From the NCBI GenBank assembly GCA_023664305.1, contig JAMPFT010000001.1, positions 228,400 to 292,399 on the forward strand: a stretch of 64,000 bases of DNA. Direction: 5' to 3'. Position 1 is the stretch's first letter, and each line of letters starts with the position of its first letter. Below are positions 25,875 to 32,853 of this stretch, piece after piece. The DNA comes from a bacterium (GTDB lineage Bacteria > Bacillota > Clostridia > Lachnospirales > Lachnospiraceae). The translations under genes and the position numbers were made by a program. The notes under the pieces are model-generated. The model worked only from the letters and a program-made list of their open reading frames with translations, made no database searches and had not been told where the DNA came from.

Positions 25875-26717
25875 TCAGGATAACCCTATCCCATTCAAAA
25901 CATTGGTTGTAGTTGCCCCTGTATAGATGTATGCAAGATCATTCAGGTCAAACGGCAGTTGCGTTATATTACTGAGTTTAATCATTTTGTAGTTTGTCCG
26001 CAGTCGTTCCGCATTTTTGATAATCGAGTCTTTTATAGACGGTTTTTCTATGTTTTCTGCATTTGCAAGAATACTGTCAAGCGTTCCAAATCTATTCAAT
26101 AAACAGGCCGCTGTTTTGGAACCGACTTTATCTGCGCCTTTGATATTATCTGACGCGTCGCCGACTAATGACTTGAAATCTGCATATTGTTCAGGTTCAA
26201 TATGAAACTTATTCTTTATGTAATCAGGCGTACAAATAACCGTACTGTCTCCGCGATATCGCAGCACCGACACCTGGCCGGTGATAAGCTGGAAAAAATC
26301 GCTGTCAAAGGAAGATATGATAATTTCCGTTTCCTGTCCGTATGTCAACGCATAGCCGGCAACCCAATCATCCGTTTCGCAAGTTTCGGTCTCCGCAAAT
26401 TTGATATTTAAATAAGCAAGCGCGGCATACACATCCGGCAGTTGTGAAAAAGGGTTCTCTTCCTCCGGGACTTGACTATAATCAACACGGTTTGCTTTAT
26501 AATCCGCGTTTAACTCTGAACGAGTATTTTCATGTTCTCCATCAAATAACACCACAATATGGGTAGGCTTTATCCTGCGAATAATCTTCAATAATGCGCC
26601 TACAAATCCAAGCGTTCCCTGAATTGCCTTGCCTTTCTTATTTACTATCCTTGCAGGCATACCGAAAAACATTTGAAATAACAGGTTGCTGCCATCAACT
26701 ATCAAAAAACGGTTCAT
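25875..26717 (-). CDS. Stand-alone 5'-3' exonuclease (PolA N-domain/FEN family)
   Basis: 280 residues homologous to the flap endonuclease domain of DNA polymerase I. The N-terminus MNRFLIVDGSNLLFQMFFG supplies the first acidic metal ligand; VVLFDGEHENTRSELNADYK and ISSFDSDFFQLI supply further acidic residues; the helix-hairpin-helix region is VGDASDNIKGADKVGSKTA. Such free-standing enzymes remove RNA primers or flaps, or replace a PolA lacking this domain. ATG at 26717 has GGGTG at 7 nt. It lies ~80 nt downstream of Nudix 2 and may share its promoter. Confidence 0.9.
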   Translation of the reverse strand: MNRFLIVDGSNLLFQMFFGMPARIVNKKGKAIQGTLGFVGALLKIIRRIKPTHIVVLFDGEHENTRSELNADYKANRVDYSQVPEEENPFSQLPDVYAALAYLNIKFAETETCETDDWVAGYALTYGQETEIIISSFDSDFFQLITGQVSVLRYRGDSTVICTPDYIKNKFHIEPEQYADFKSLVGDASDNIKGADKVGSKTAACLLNRFGTLDSILANAENIEKPSIKDSIIKNAERLRTNYKMIKLSNITQLPFDLNDLAYIYTGATTTNVLNGIGLS

Positions 26718-26797
26718 AATAATTCACCCATAAAATTTCTCCCTTTTTTCGGGAAAGTGTTCTTAAATTATTACACTATAGACCGAACCTTGGGAAT

Positions 26798-27274
26798 CTA
26801 CTCAATTTCAGTGCGTATGGTAAATTCATCCGGAATGTTGAAAATTTCCTTCTTCAAAAAAGGCGGATAAAAGTACTCGCTTTTTAATCTGTCGAACTCT
26901 AACCATTCAAAAGTATGCGTTCTATGACCTTCCTTTGACGTAAACACTCTTCCTCTTGTAAGCAAGTCCGTCCCTGTAATATCCATTAAAAAGTAAATGC
27001 AAAGCTCGTGATAATTTACGTTATCTACGTCTTCCGTAAAAAAAGCCTGATTTAACCACAAGGGACGAGCGATACCTGAAATAACGCCGAGCTCTTCCTG
27101 AACTTCCCTGATTACCGCTTGTTCTGCCGTTTCTCCCATTGTAACTCTTCCGCCGGGCAGATAATAATAAGGGGAACGCTCATCATGCATTGCCAGAATT
27201 TTATGATCTGAAATCATAATTGCACACACTCTGTAATTAAATTTCTGATTCCCGCACTGAAAGGAAAGATCCAT
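26798..27274 (-). CDS. Nudix hydrolase 2
   Basis: 158 residues. The Nudix box is GGRVTMGETAEQAVIREVQE followed by ELG (residues ~42-64), with all metal-binding glutamates. The N-terminus FNYRVCAIMISDHKILAMHD is a typical first strand pair, and the C-terminus has HTFEWLEFDRL. The substrate is unknown (candidate: oxidised or modified nucleotides). ATG at 27274 follows GTGGAGATATAGAAG; four nt separate it from the end of a small broken frame. The transcript probably starts in leader copy B (27447-27528), so both Nudix genes appear to share one regulatory sequence. Confidence 0.9.
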   Translation of the reverse strand: MDLSFQCGNQKFNYRVCAIMISDHKILAMHDERSPYYYLPGGRVTMGETAEQAVIREVQEELGVISGIARPLWLNQAFFTEDVDNVNYHELCIYFLMDITGTDLLTRGRVFTSKEGHRTHTFEWLEFDRLKSEYFYPPFLKKEIFNIPDEFTIRTEIE

Positions 27275-27277
27275 CTT

Positions 27278-27426
27278 CTATATCTCCACGAATACCGCAT
27301 CAAATCCTGTTATAAGTGTCTTTTTTTCTACATTACCAAGATAATCGAGCAGCTGTTCATCTGATAAAATTATCCCACAAGGTTAGGTCTTACCATATCA
27401 TTAATAATCATACATAATTCATTCAT
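27278..27426 (-). pseudogene. Small frameshifted gene ahead of Nudix 2
   Basis: A good ribosome site (GCGGAGGTACATT) precedes ATG 27426, but the frame stops after 18 codons (ends NDMVRPNLVG). Reading on in another frame from GGG gives IILSDEQLLDYLGNVEKK and on to FVEI, with a stop just before the Nudix start. The whole looks like a ~50-residue protein broken by one indel, or an 18-residue leader peptide. The family is not recognised. Confidence 0.45.
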
Positions 27427-27446
27427 AATGTACCTCCGCGAATCCT

Positions 27447-27528
27447 GATTGTGATTTGATCTTTTCAAGGGAAACAAAATCACATAAGACATTATAACAC
27501 AATCTAAATCAGGCGAAAAGAATTGATT
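27447..27528 (-). promoter_or_regulatory. Promoter-leader copy B (upstream of Nudix 2)
   Basis: Copy of 25099-25181 with an extended -10 (TGTTATAAT, -10 at 27491-27496), the same spacer and the same GTGATTT/AAATCAC inverted repeat in the leader. The bases just before each start codon differ. Confidence 0.75.
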
Positions 27529-27544
27529 GAAATTAGCCGTTTTA

Positions 27545-27553
27545 TGGTATACT
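27545..27553 (+). promoter_or_regulatory. Extended -10 of the EEP gene
   Basis: TGGTATACT, with TTGATT or TTGAAA 19 or 15 nt upstream, 29 nt before the ATG at 27582. It is divergent from leader copy B. Confidence 0.55.
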
Positions 27554-27581
27554 CTAATCAGAACGGAAAGGAAAAAGACAT

Positions 27582-28325
27582 ATGAAAATAGCAACCTATA
27601 ACATTTGGGACAGCGACAAGGGTATGCCGATGCGTTCCCGCCAGCTCATTGATGAAATTAGCGGAATCAATGCAGATATTATTTGTCTGCAGGAAGTATC
27701 AGATGAAAAAGAGCATCATAGTTTTTTAAGGCTTTGCGGATATGATTATTCTCATTGGCAGGCACAGACAGGATTGTCGATCTTAAGCAAGTACACCATT
27801 GATAAATCAGAGGATTTTGAATACGGTACATCCGCCTGCATACAGTTGGAGAACAAAACATTACTTGTCATTAATGTTCACCTGCCATGGGAAAGGGCAT
27901 CCCTAAGAGAACAGGCAATTGTAGATATTGTAAAGAATACTTCAAATACAAAAGCCGACTACACACTGATCATGGGCGACTTCAACAGTTCCGAAAACTC
28001 ATCTGTTCATCGCTTTCTGACGAATGAACAATCGCTTTTAGGTGCTGATGCTTACTATTTTGACTTAGCGGAGGTATCTGCTGAGGTGACCGGAATGAAA
28101 GCATCGGCTACGCTGAATTTTCGTGAAAATCCACGATGGGGAATAGCTGAACCGGCGAACACGATCGAGGTGAATCAACGACTTGATTGGATTCTGCTAA
28201 AAAATCCTTATCCTGCTAAATTACCTGAATTGAAGAGCTGTATGCTATTCGGTACAGATATTGCAAAAGAAACAGGTCTTGCTGCAAGTGACCATTATGG
28301 CGTAGTGATCGAAATAGAATTTTAA
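27582..28325 (+). CDS. Endonuclease/exonuclease/phosphatase-family hydrolase
   Basis: 247 residues with the EEP fold signatures in order: KIATYNIWD, IICLQEV (metal-binding Glu), VINVHLPW, IMGDFNSSEN (Asp/Asn), RLDWIL and ASDHYGVV (catalytic Asp-His). Members include DNase I-like nucleases and phosphodiesterases; the substrate cannot be told from the sequence. ATG at 27582 follows GGAAAGGAAAAAGACAT. It is a plus-strand single gene within the accessory segment, divergent from the Nudix 2 leader and convergent with the XRE regulator. Confidence 0.88.
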   Translation: MKIATYNIWDSDKGMPMRSRQLIDEISGINADIICLQEVSDEKEHHSFLRLCGYDYSHWQAQTGLSILSKYTIDKSEDFEYGTSACIQLENKTLLVINVHLPWERASLREQAIVDIVKNTSNTKADYTLIMGDFNSSENSSVHRFLTNEQSLLGADAYYFDLAEVSAEVTGMKASATLNFRENPRWGIAEPANTIEVNQRLDWILLKNPYPAKLPELKSCMLFGTDIAKETGLAASDHYGVVIEIEF

Positions 28326-28375
28326 CGGATGAAATTTTTTAAGTGTCCTTTTACAACATAAACCAGAGGATATAC

Positions 28376-28405
28376 CCTGGCTGCAATATTGATATTACAG
28401 CCAGG
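28376..28405. terminator. Inverted repeat between convergent genes
   Basis: CCTGGCTG and CAGCCAGG arms extended by AATAT/ATATT: a 30-bp nearly perfect palindrome between the EEP gene and the XRE gene. It lacks a clear T tract. Confidence 0.55.
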
Positions 28406-28422
28406 CGTACCTTATAAATGAG

Positions 28423-29091
28423 CTACTTACAGGCAATATAAATATCCATACTATCCCCGTCGGTTTCAAAGCAGGGGATAACATCCTTTCCCGTTTGTTC
28501 CAGAGCATTCACACGCATGTACTCCATAAGCGTCTTATAGGCATTCGGAATCGTCACAAAAGGGTTCCCAAAAGGCTCTTCAATGTGTACCGCCGCATAT
28601 TTGTGAGCCGCCTGATCATGTATTTCCATGTCAGGAGGAATGACTCCGTCAGGCAGTATCCATGCCGCTTCATATCCGTGCATGTTGAAAACATTGATCT
28701 GCTCCTGTGACACATGGGGGAAATCCCAGCCAATGACACGAGGATGATCCACGCCGCAGCTGCGGGCGATGGAAAAAATTCTGTCGATAGCGTCGCCTTC
28801 AGGAACGGAGCTTATAACGGCATGTTTTATATAGCGGAAAGCGGGGACGGTTTCGACGCGTAAATTTGTATACGCTTCGTCACAGGCAGCCATGTCATCG
28901 CGGAATAAATTATCCAGCGAACAGTTGAAAATCCTGCAAAGCTCTATCGCCTTATCCATTTCAGGCTGCGCTGTATCCTGTTCCCATTTTGATACGGTTT
29001 GACGGCTGATATTCATTTTTTCAGCCAAATCCTCCTGCGTCATATTCCCTTTCAAATGTCTCAAAAACTGCAAATTTTTTCCGAAGCTCAT
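28423..29091 (-). CDS. XRE-family regulator with C-terminal effector-binding-like domain
   Basis: 222 residues. The N-terminal helix-turn-helix (residues ~3-60) is classical: LQFLRHLKGNMTQEDLAEKM, then ISRQTVSKWEQDTAQPEMDK. The C-terminal ~140 residues resemble AraC-effector/GyrI-like ligand-binding domains (RYIKHAVISSVPEGDAIDRI; AAVHIEEPFGNPFVTIPNAY). ATG at 29091 has AAGGAGAATATTTT. A 7-bp inverted repeat ATATTTT-N7-AAAATAT at 29214-29234 lies in its upstream region and is a candidate operator. Confidence 0.88.
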   Translation of the reverse strand: MSFGKNLQFLRHLKGNMTQEDLAEKMNISRQTVSKWEQDTAQPEMDKAIELCRIFNCSLDNLFRDDMAACDEAYTNLRVETVPAFRYIKHAVISSVPEGDAIDRIFSIARSCGVDHPRVIGWDFPHVSQEQINVFNMHGYEAAWILPDGVIPPDMEIHDQAAHKYAAVHIEEPFGNPFVTIPNAYKTLMEYMRVNALEQTGKDVIPCFETDGDSMDIYIACK

Positions 29092-29330
29092 AAAATATTC
29101 TCCTTGTATTTTTTCTGCACCGCGCTGCATTTTCAGTATAGCATTTCCCCGGCAAACCGCAACCAATCCGCAGGCGCTTATTTTTCAAATTGCGCAACTT
29201 CAAAGTGCGGAGAATATTTTAATTGTGAAAATATCTTGCTGTACAAGATGACTGCTTAATGGTATCATATAATTAGCGGTTGGAAATTGCAGTGCAGATG
29301 ACGGAAATCCGATTCCTAAATATTTTTTTA

Positions 29331-29408
29331 CCCTACTGGTATTTTATATTTATGGATCCTGATGGCAATCCAATCGAAGTTACTGGCGGCCATACAGAAG
29401 AACAATGA
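29331..29408 (+). pseudogene. Remnant of a VOC/glyoxalase-family gene
   Basis: The frame ending at TGA 29406-29408 reads YFIFMDPDGNPIEVTGGH, the metal-ligand C-terminal motif of vicinal-oxygen-chelate proteins. Upstream the frame is open only briefly and lacks the rest of the domain; a second frame shows GNPIPKYFF nearby, suggesting decay. Otherwise 29092-29420 holds only regulatory DNA. Confidence 0.6.
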
Positions 29409-29420
29409 CGGGAGCATCAA

Positions 29421-30095
29421 ATGAATAAAATAGTTGAGGAAGCGGTTAAGAGCATAAAAGAGTTGGAGCAAAACACTCCCGACGGAAAACATATTATTAC
29501 CGGGGATGTGCGAAAATTATCCTCGAAATTATTCCGGCAAATAGAGGATAAAAGGATTGAAAATGTTTTTATTCTCTGCGAAGAACTCTTAAATGAACGC
29601 TCCTGGGCATTGGGAGTAATTGCGTTTGATTTTGCCTGGCGGATGAAAAATCATTATAACGAATCAACATACGATATTTTTTATCACTGGCTGAAGGACT
29701 ATGTAAGGGGATGGGGAGACTGTGACGATTTTTGCACACATGCATTTGGCGAACTGCTGAGACAGAATAAATCATTATTTGTAAAAATAATTACATGGAC
29801 GAATGATGTTGATTTTTGGGTAAGAAGGGCTTCCGCGGTTATTCTGATCTCTTCCATCTTAAAAAATGATTATGAAGGAATAGAACCGTTTACCATATCA
29901 GACCGTTTGATGTCGGATTCACATGATTTAGTCTTAAAAGGATATGGCTGGATGTTGAAAGCCTTATCACAGGTAAATCCGGACTGCGTAAAAGAATATT
30001 TAATAGGAAACTGCAGGAAAATGCCACGAGTTGCCTATCGTTATGCGCTCGAAAAATTTGATAAGGAAACAAGGAATAAGCTGATGCAAATGTAA
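29421..30095 (+). CDS. DNA alkylation repair (AlkD-like HEAT-repeat) protein
   Basis: 224 residues predicted all-helical. Features of the AlkD/AlkC HEAT-like glycosylase family are visible: RSWALGVIAFDFAWRMKNHY, WVRGWGDCDD-type segment (VRGWGDCDDFCTHAFGELL) and FWVRRASAVILI. AlkD removes bulky cationic alkyl adducts from DNA, with catalytic Trp/Asp residues; which residues serve here is not certain. ATG at 29421 follows GGGAGCATCAA. It lies on the plus strand after a VOC-gene remnant and ends 8 nt from the convergent beta-propeller gene. Confidence 0.78.
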   Translation: MNKIVEEAVKSIKELEQNTPDGKHIITGDVRKLSSKLFRQIEDKRIENVFILCEELLNERSWALGVIAFDFAWRMKNHYNESTYDIFYHWLKDYVRGWGDCDDFCTHAFGELLRQNKSLFVKIITWTNDVDFWVRRASAVILISSILKNDYEGIEPFTISDRLMSDSHDLVLKGYGWMLKALSQVNPDCVKEYLIGNCRKMPRVAYRYALEKFDKETRNKLMQM

Positions 30096-30103
30096 TCCTT
30101 TTG

Positions 30104-30952
30104 CTACTCATTTAATTTTATCCTGTCAATCCCTGAAATATTGCGGGAAGAGATATATAAAAAATCATTTTCTAAATGTGTTCGCCCTGACAGCTTTAAC
30201 GGTACATTCATTACCTTTCTCTTTTCTAATGTATCCTTATCCCAAAAAGCGATTTCCGAGCAAGGATAGGAAACTGTTATCAGCATATCCTTATAGATTC
30301 CTGCACAGTGAAACATCTTTTTGTGTACATTCTTCCTTGAATATTCGACTTCAAAATTTCTCATACTGATTTTAAAAAGTTTTCCGTCATGACTTGCGGC
30401 ATATAATGTTTCTCCGTCAACATATAAACTGCCTATATTTTTCTTTCCTAATACAAGCTCGTGCTCAATGGAAAGCGTCAATTTATCCAATATCAGTATC
30501 CTTCCGTCTACTGTTCCGCAAACCAAGTATGAATCGTATGTTTTGATACTCCACATACTGCTTTCGGAAATAATAAACTCATCTGTCTGATATGACCGTC
30601 TGTCAACAGTAATAATCTTTCCATTGCGGATAGAACAATAAACAGTATTACTATCAACTGTCATTCCGCATATATCAGAACTCAAATCATTGCCCAATTG
30701 CCATTTGCCGATAAGTTCATACTTCTCTTGGCTTAATACATAAAGTGTGCAAAAATCATATATAAAAATCTGTCCGCCATCTGAGGTCATCTTCCTCGAT
30801 AGTCCTTCTTTCTCAAAAACCGAATATTGACAGATGATCTCCCGGGAAGATTTATCAATTTTAACTAAATTTTTCCCACACATACAATCAATACAATGCT
30901 CTGTGACATTAAAATCTGTTACGATTCCGCCCGACATGATTATATATTCCAT
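30104..30952 (-). CDS. WD40/PQQ-like beta-propeller protein of unknown function
   Basis: 282 residues with at least five short beta-rich repeats ending in patterns such as GGQIFIYDFCTLYVLSQEK, NGKIITVDRRSYQTDEF, DGRILILDKLTLSIEHELV, DGKLFKISMRNFEVEY and IAFWDKDTLEKRKVM. No signal peptide or membrane segment, so probably cytoplasmic. ATG at 30952 has GGAGTGAAAT. It is convergent with the AlkD-like gene. It may be a protein-interaction scaffold; no enzymatic motif is seen. Confidence 0.75.
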   Translation of the reverse strand: MEYIIMSGGIVTDFNVTEHCIDCMCGKNLVKIDKSSREIICQYSVFEKEGLSRKMTSDGGQIFIYDFCTLYVLSQEKYELIGKWQLGNDLSSDICGMTVDSNTVYCSIRNGKIITVDRRSYQTDEFIISESSMWSIKTYDSYLVCGTVDGRILILDKLTLSIEHELVLGKKNIGSLYVDGETLYAASHDGKLFKISMRNFEVEYSRKNVHKKMFHCAGIYKDMLITVSYPCSEIAFWDKDTLEKRKVMNVPLKLSGRTHLENDFLYISSRNISGIDRIKLNE

Positions 30953-31114
30953 ATTTCACTCCATAAAATTTTCTTATTAAGCCTGCTTACTAAGACCCAA
31001 CCTTCTTCCAGATCGCTCTTTTTCCTGCCTCTAACTTACCGGCTTCCAATGCCCTGTATTCCTGATTCACCACTTTTATTCAAATCCTTTTCGGAAAAGT
31101 GTTCCATTGCCCGG

Positions 31115-31420
31115 TTAAATAAGAATGTAGCTGCCGCCTATAAATGTTAATGTCAGAAAAATAATGCCCAAAATCAATGCTGTTTTTTTCATAAGTCCTG
31201 TCTTTTCTGTAAGAATGACTTTTATTATCATACAAATTGCTAATAATACAAGTGTAAACCAACCGTTTATCACAATACCGGTATACCAGGGAGCAGATTG
31301 TATGAAATATAAATCGGGATATTTTTTGAAATGCCAGTATTTATACAACCCCGAGCCAATGAATACGCCTGTAAAAACACCCATAATGATATTTAACAAT
31401 TGATTGATTTTCTTTTTCAC
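31115..31420 (-). CDS. Small three-helix membrane protein
   Basis: 101 residues: a basic N-terminus (KKKINQ) and three hydrophobic helices (IIMGVFTGVFIGSGL; GWFTLVLLAICMIIKVIL; ALILGIIFLTLTFIGGSYIL) with a short aromatic loop. The start is GTG 31420, preceded by GAGGAGTTTATCC; an ATG at 31444 has no ribosome site. Function not recognised. It lies between the propeller gene and the nucleotidyltransferase gene on the same strand. Confidence 0.7.
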   Translation of the reverse strand: MKKKINQLLNIIMGVFTGVFIGSGLYKYWHFKKYPDLYFIQSAPWYTGIVINGWFTLVLLAICMIIKVILTEKTGLMKKTALILGIIFLTLTFIGGSYILI

Positions 31421-31507
31421 GGATAAACTCCTCAAAAAATGCATTTTATATCATACTCTACTCTCTTGAAATCCGAGATTAGGCGCATATGTTCTAAATG
31501 CTATATT

Positions 31508-32293
31508 TTACCATTCCTGTATATTTGGTCCCGGCTTAATCCACCATTCCTGAAAGTCTCTGGCGTATTGCGTTAAAACAACCGCTATGTTCTCAGGCGG
31601 AGCATAAGTTGAGACCTCAAGATATTTATTTACAAATCTGTCAGCGTCCTCCATGCTTTGAGAAACCTCAAGCTGTCTCCCCAATCCAACCAATTCGACC
31701 GTCTGGGGAGAGATCGATTCCACTTGCTTTTCCAACCGTCTGTGACAATCAAACAAAATCTCATTTTCCTGAAGTATCATTCGGTATACGCTGTATATGA
31801 TCTCTGCTATAGTGCGCATTTTCATATACCCTTCAATCGGACAGGATTTCAGAAAATAATAATAGTTAAGCCAAAAATCCGAATAAAACGATAATAATTT
31901 TTTCTCTTTTTCCCTTGTCTGAAACACAGGAATCCGTGGCAGTATGCCTTCAATCTCGTTATCGTTGCAGAATAGTATTCTAAATTTTGTAAAGGTGCTT
32001 CGCGCAGGTTCACTGCCTCTCTCCGACAGCTCCTTAAGATACTCTCTGGTCATATATTTTACGTCAAAATACCCACCCTCATAGGTGCATAGTCCCCCCA
32101 CGGTCTCACTTGTTACATTATTTCTCTCTTTTTTGGCATATTCTTCCTGCGATAAAATAACCGCACAATCAAGGTCGGAATCTTCCCGCTCCGTCCCCTT
32201 CGCAACAGAGCCTATCAGAATCAAGGCAACAGCTCCCTGCTTCCGAAAAAACTCTTTCATATTTTCAATGGATTCTTTGTGATGTTGATACAT
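31508..32293 (-). CDS. Nucleotidyltransferase-domain protein
   Basis: 261 residues. The N-terminal pol-beta-type nucleotidyltransferase signature GSVAKGTEREDSDLDCAV (G-S-x9-D-x-D) starts near residue 28. The helical C-terminus is like aminoglycoside O-nucleotidyltransferases and related proteins. It could adenylylate a small molecule or be a toxin/antitoxin-type MNT protein, but no HEPN partner lies alongside. ATG at 32293 follows AGGGGATAATAT. Its promoter region abuts the tandem hairpin repeat. Confidence 0.75.
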   Translation of the reverse strand: MYQHHKESIENMKEFFRKQGAVALILIGSVAKGTEREDSDLDCAVILSQEEYAKKERNNVTSETVGGLCTYEGGYFDVKYMTREYLKELSERGSEPARSTFTKFRILFCNDNEIEGILPRIPVFQTREKEKKLLSFYSDFWLNYYYFLKSCPIEGYMKMRTIAEIIYSVYRMILQENEILFDCHRRLEKQVESISPQTVELVGLGRQLEVSQSMEDADRFVNKYLEVSTYAPPENIAVVLTQYARDFQEWWIKPGPNIQEW

Positions 32294-32333
32294 ATATTAT
32301 CCCCTGCTCTCAACAAGTATAATACAATTTTTC

Positions 32334-32830
32334 GCACCGCTGCGTCGTCCCTCTCAGGCGAAAGCGTGTCCCGAAAATGCCACAGAACACAGGCGGCAGA
32401 CGGCGGACGTTCCCCGGCGGACTGATGCATTCGCCGGTGCTTAGCAAGCGTACTTTGCTTGCTTACGCACCGCTGCGTCGCGCCTCAAGCGAAAGCGTGT
32501 CCCGAAAATGCCACAGAACACAGGCGGCAGGCGGCAGACGGCGGACATTCTCCGGCGGACTGATGCATTCGCCGGTGCTTAGCAAGCGTACTTTGCTTGC
32601 TTACGCACCGCTGCGTCGCGCCTCAAGCGAAAGCGTGTCCCGAAAATGCCACAGAACACAGGCGGCAGGCGGCAGACGGCGGACGTTCCCCGGCGGACTG
32701 TGCAAGACGCCGGTGCTTAGCGAGGTCCTTTCGAGCTTAGCACCGCTGCGTCGCGCCTCAAGCGAAAGCGTGTCCGCCGGGGAATGTCCGCCGCCTGCCG
32801 TCGTCACTCGCGCCACCCTCACTCGCGCCA
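32334..32830. repeat. Tandem GC-rich hairpin repeat, locus 2
   Basis: Units begin with GCACCGCTGCGTCG at 32334, 32467, 32605 and 32740 (spacings 133, 138 and 135 bp). Each full unit carries GCGAAAGCGTGTCCCG, a GGCGGCAGACGGCGGAC block and the GGTGC...GCACC hairpin (32436-32471, 32574-32609, 32713-32745). In the third hairpin the apical part is replaced but the outer stem is kept. Related to 4806-5056. No credible protein is encoded. Confidence 0.9.
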
Positions 32831-32853
32831 CCCTCACTCACGCCACCCTCACT
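32800..32853. repeat. 15-bp tandem repeat at the hscC 3' end
   Basis: Four copies of CCCTCACTCGCGCCA or near variants run from the hairpin repeat into the last codons and stop of the Hsp70 gene. Confidence 0.8.

Noticed and set aside
25686..26803. 14-base direct repeat TTGGGAATCTACTC at 25686 and 26790 flanking the exonuclease gene
   Set aside because: Several identical 14-mer pairs are expected by chance in 64 kb; no mobile-element features accompany it.
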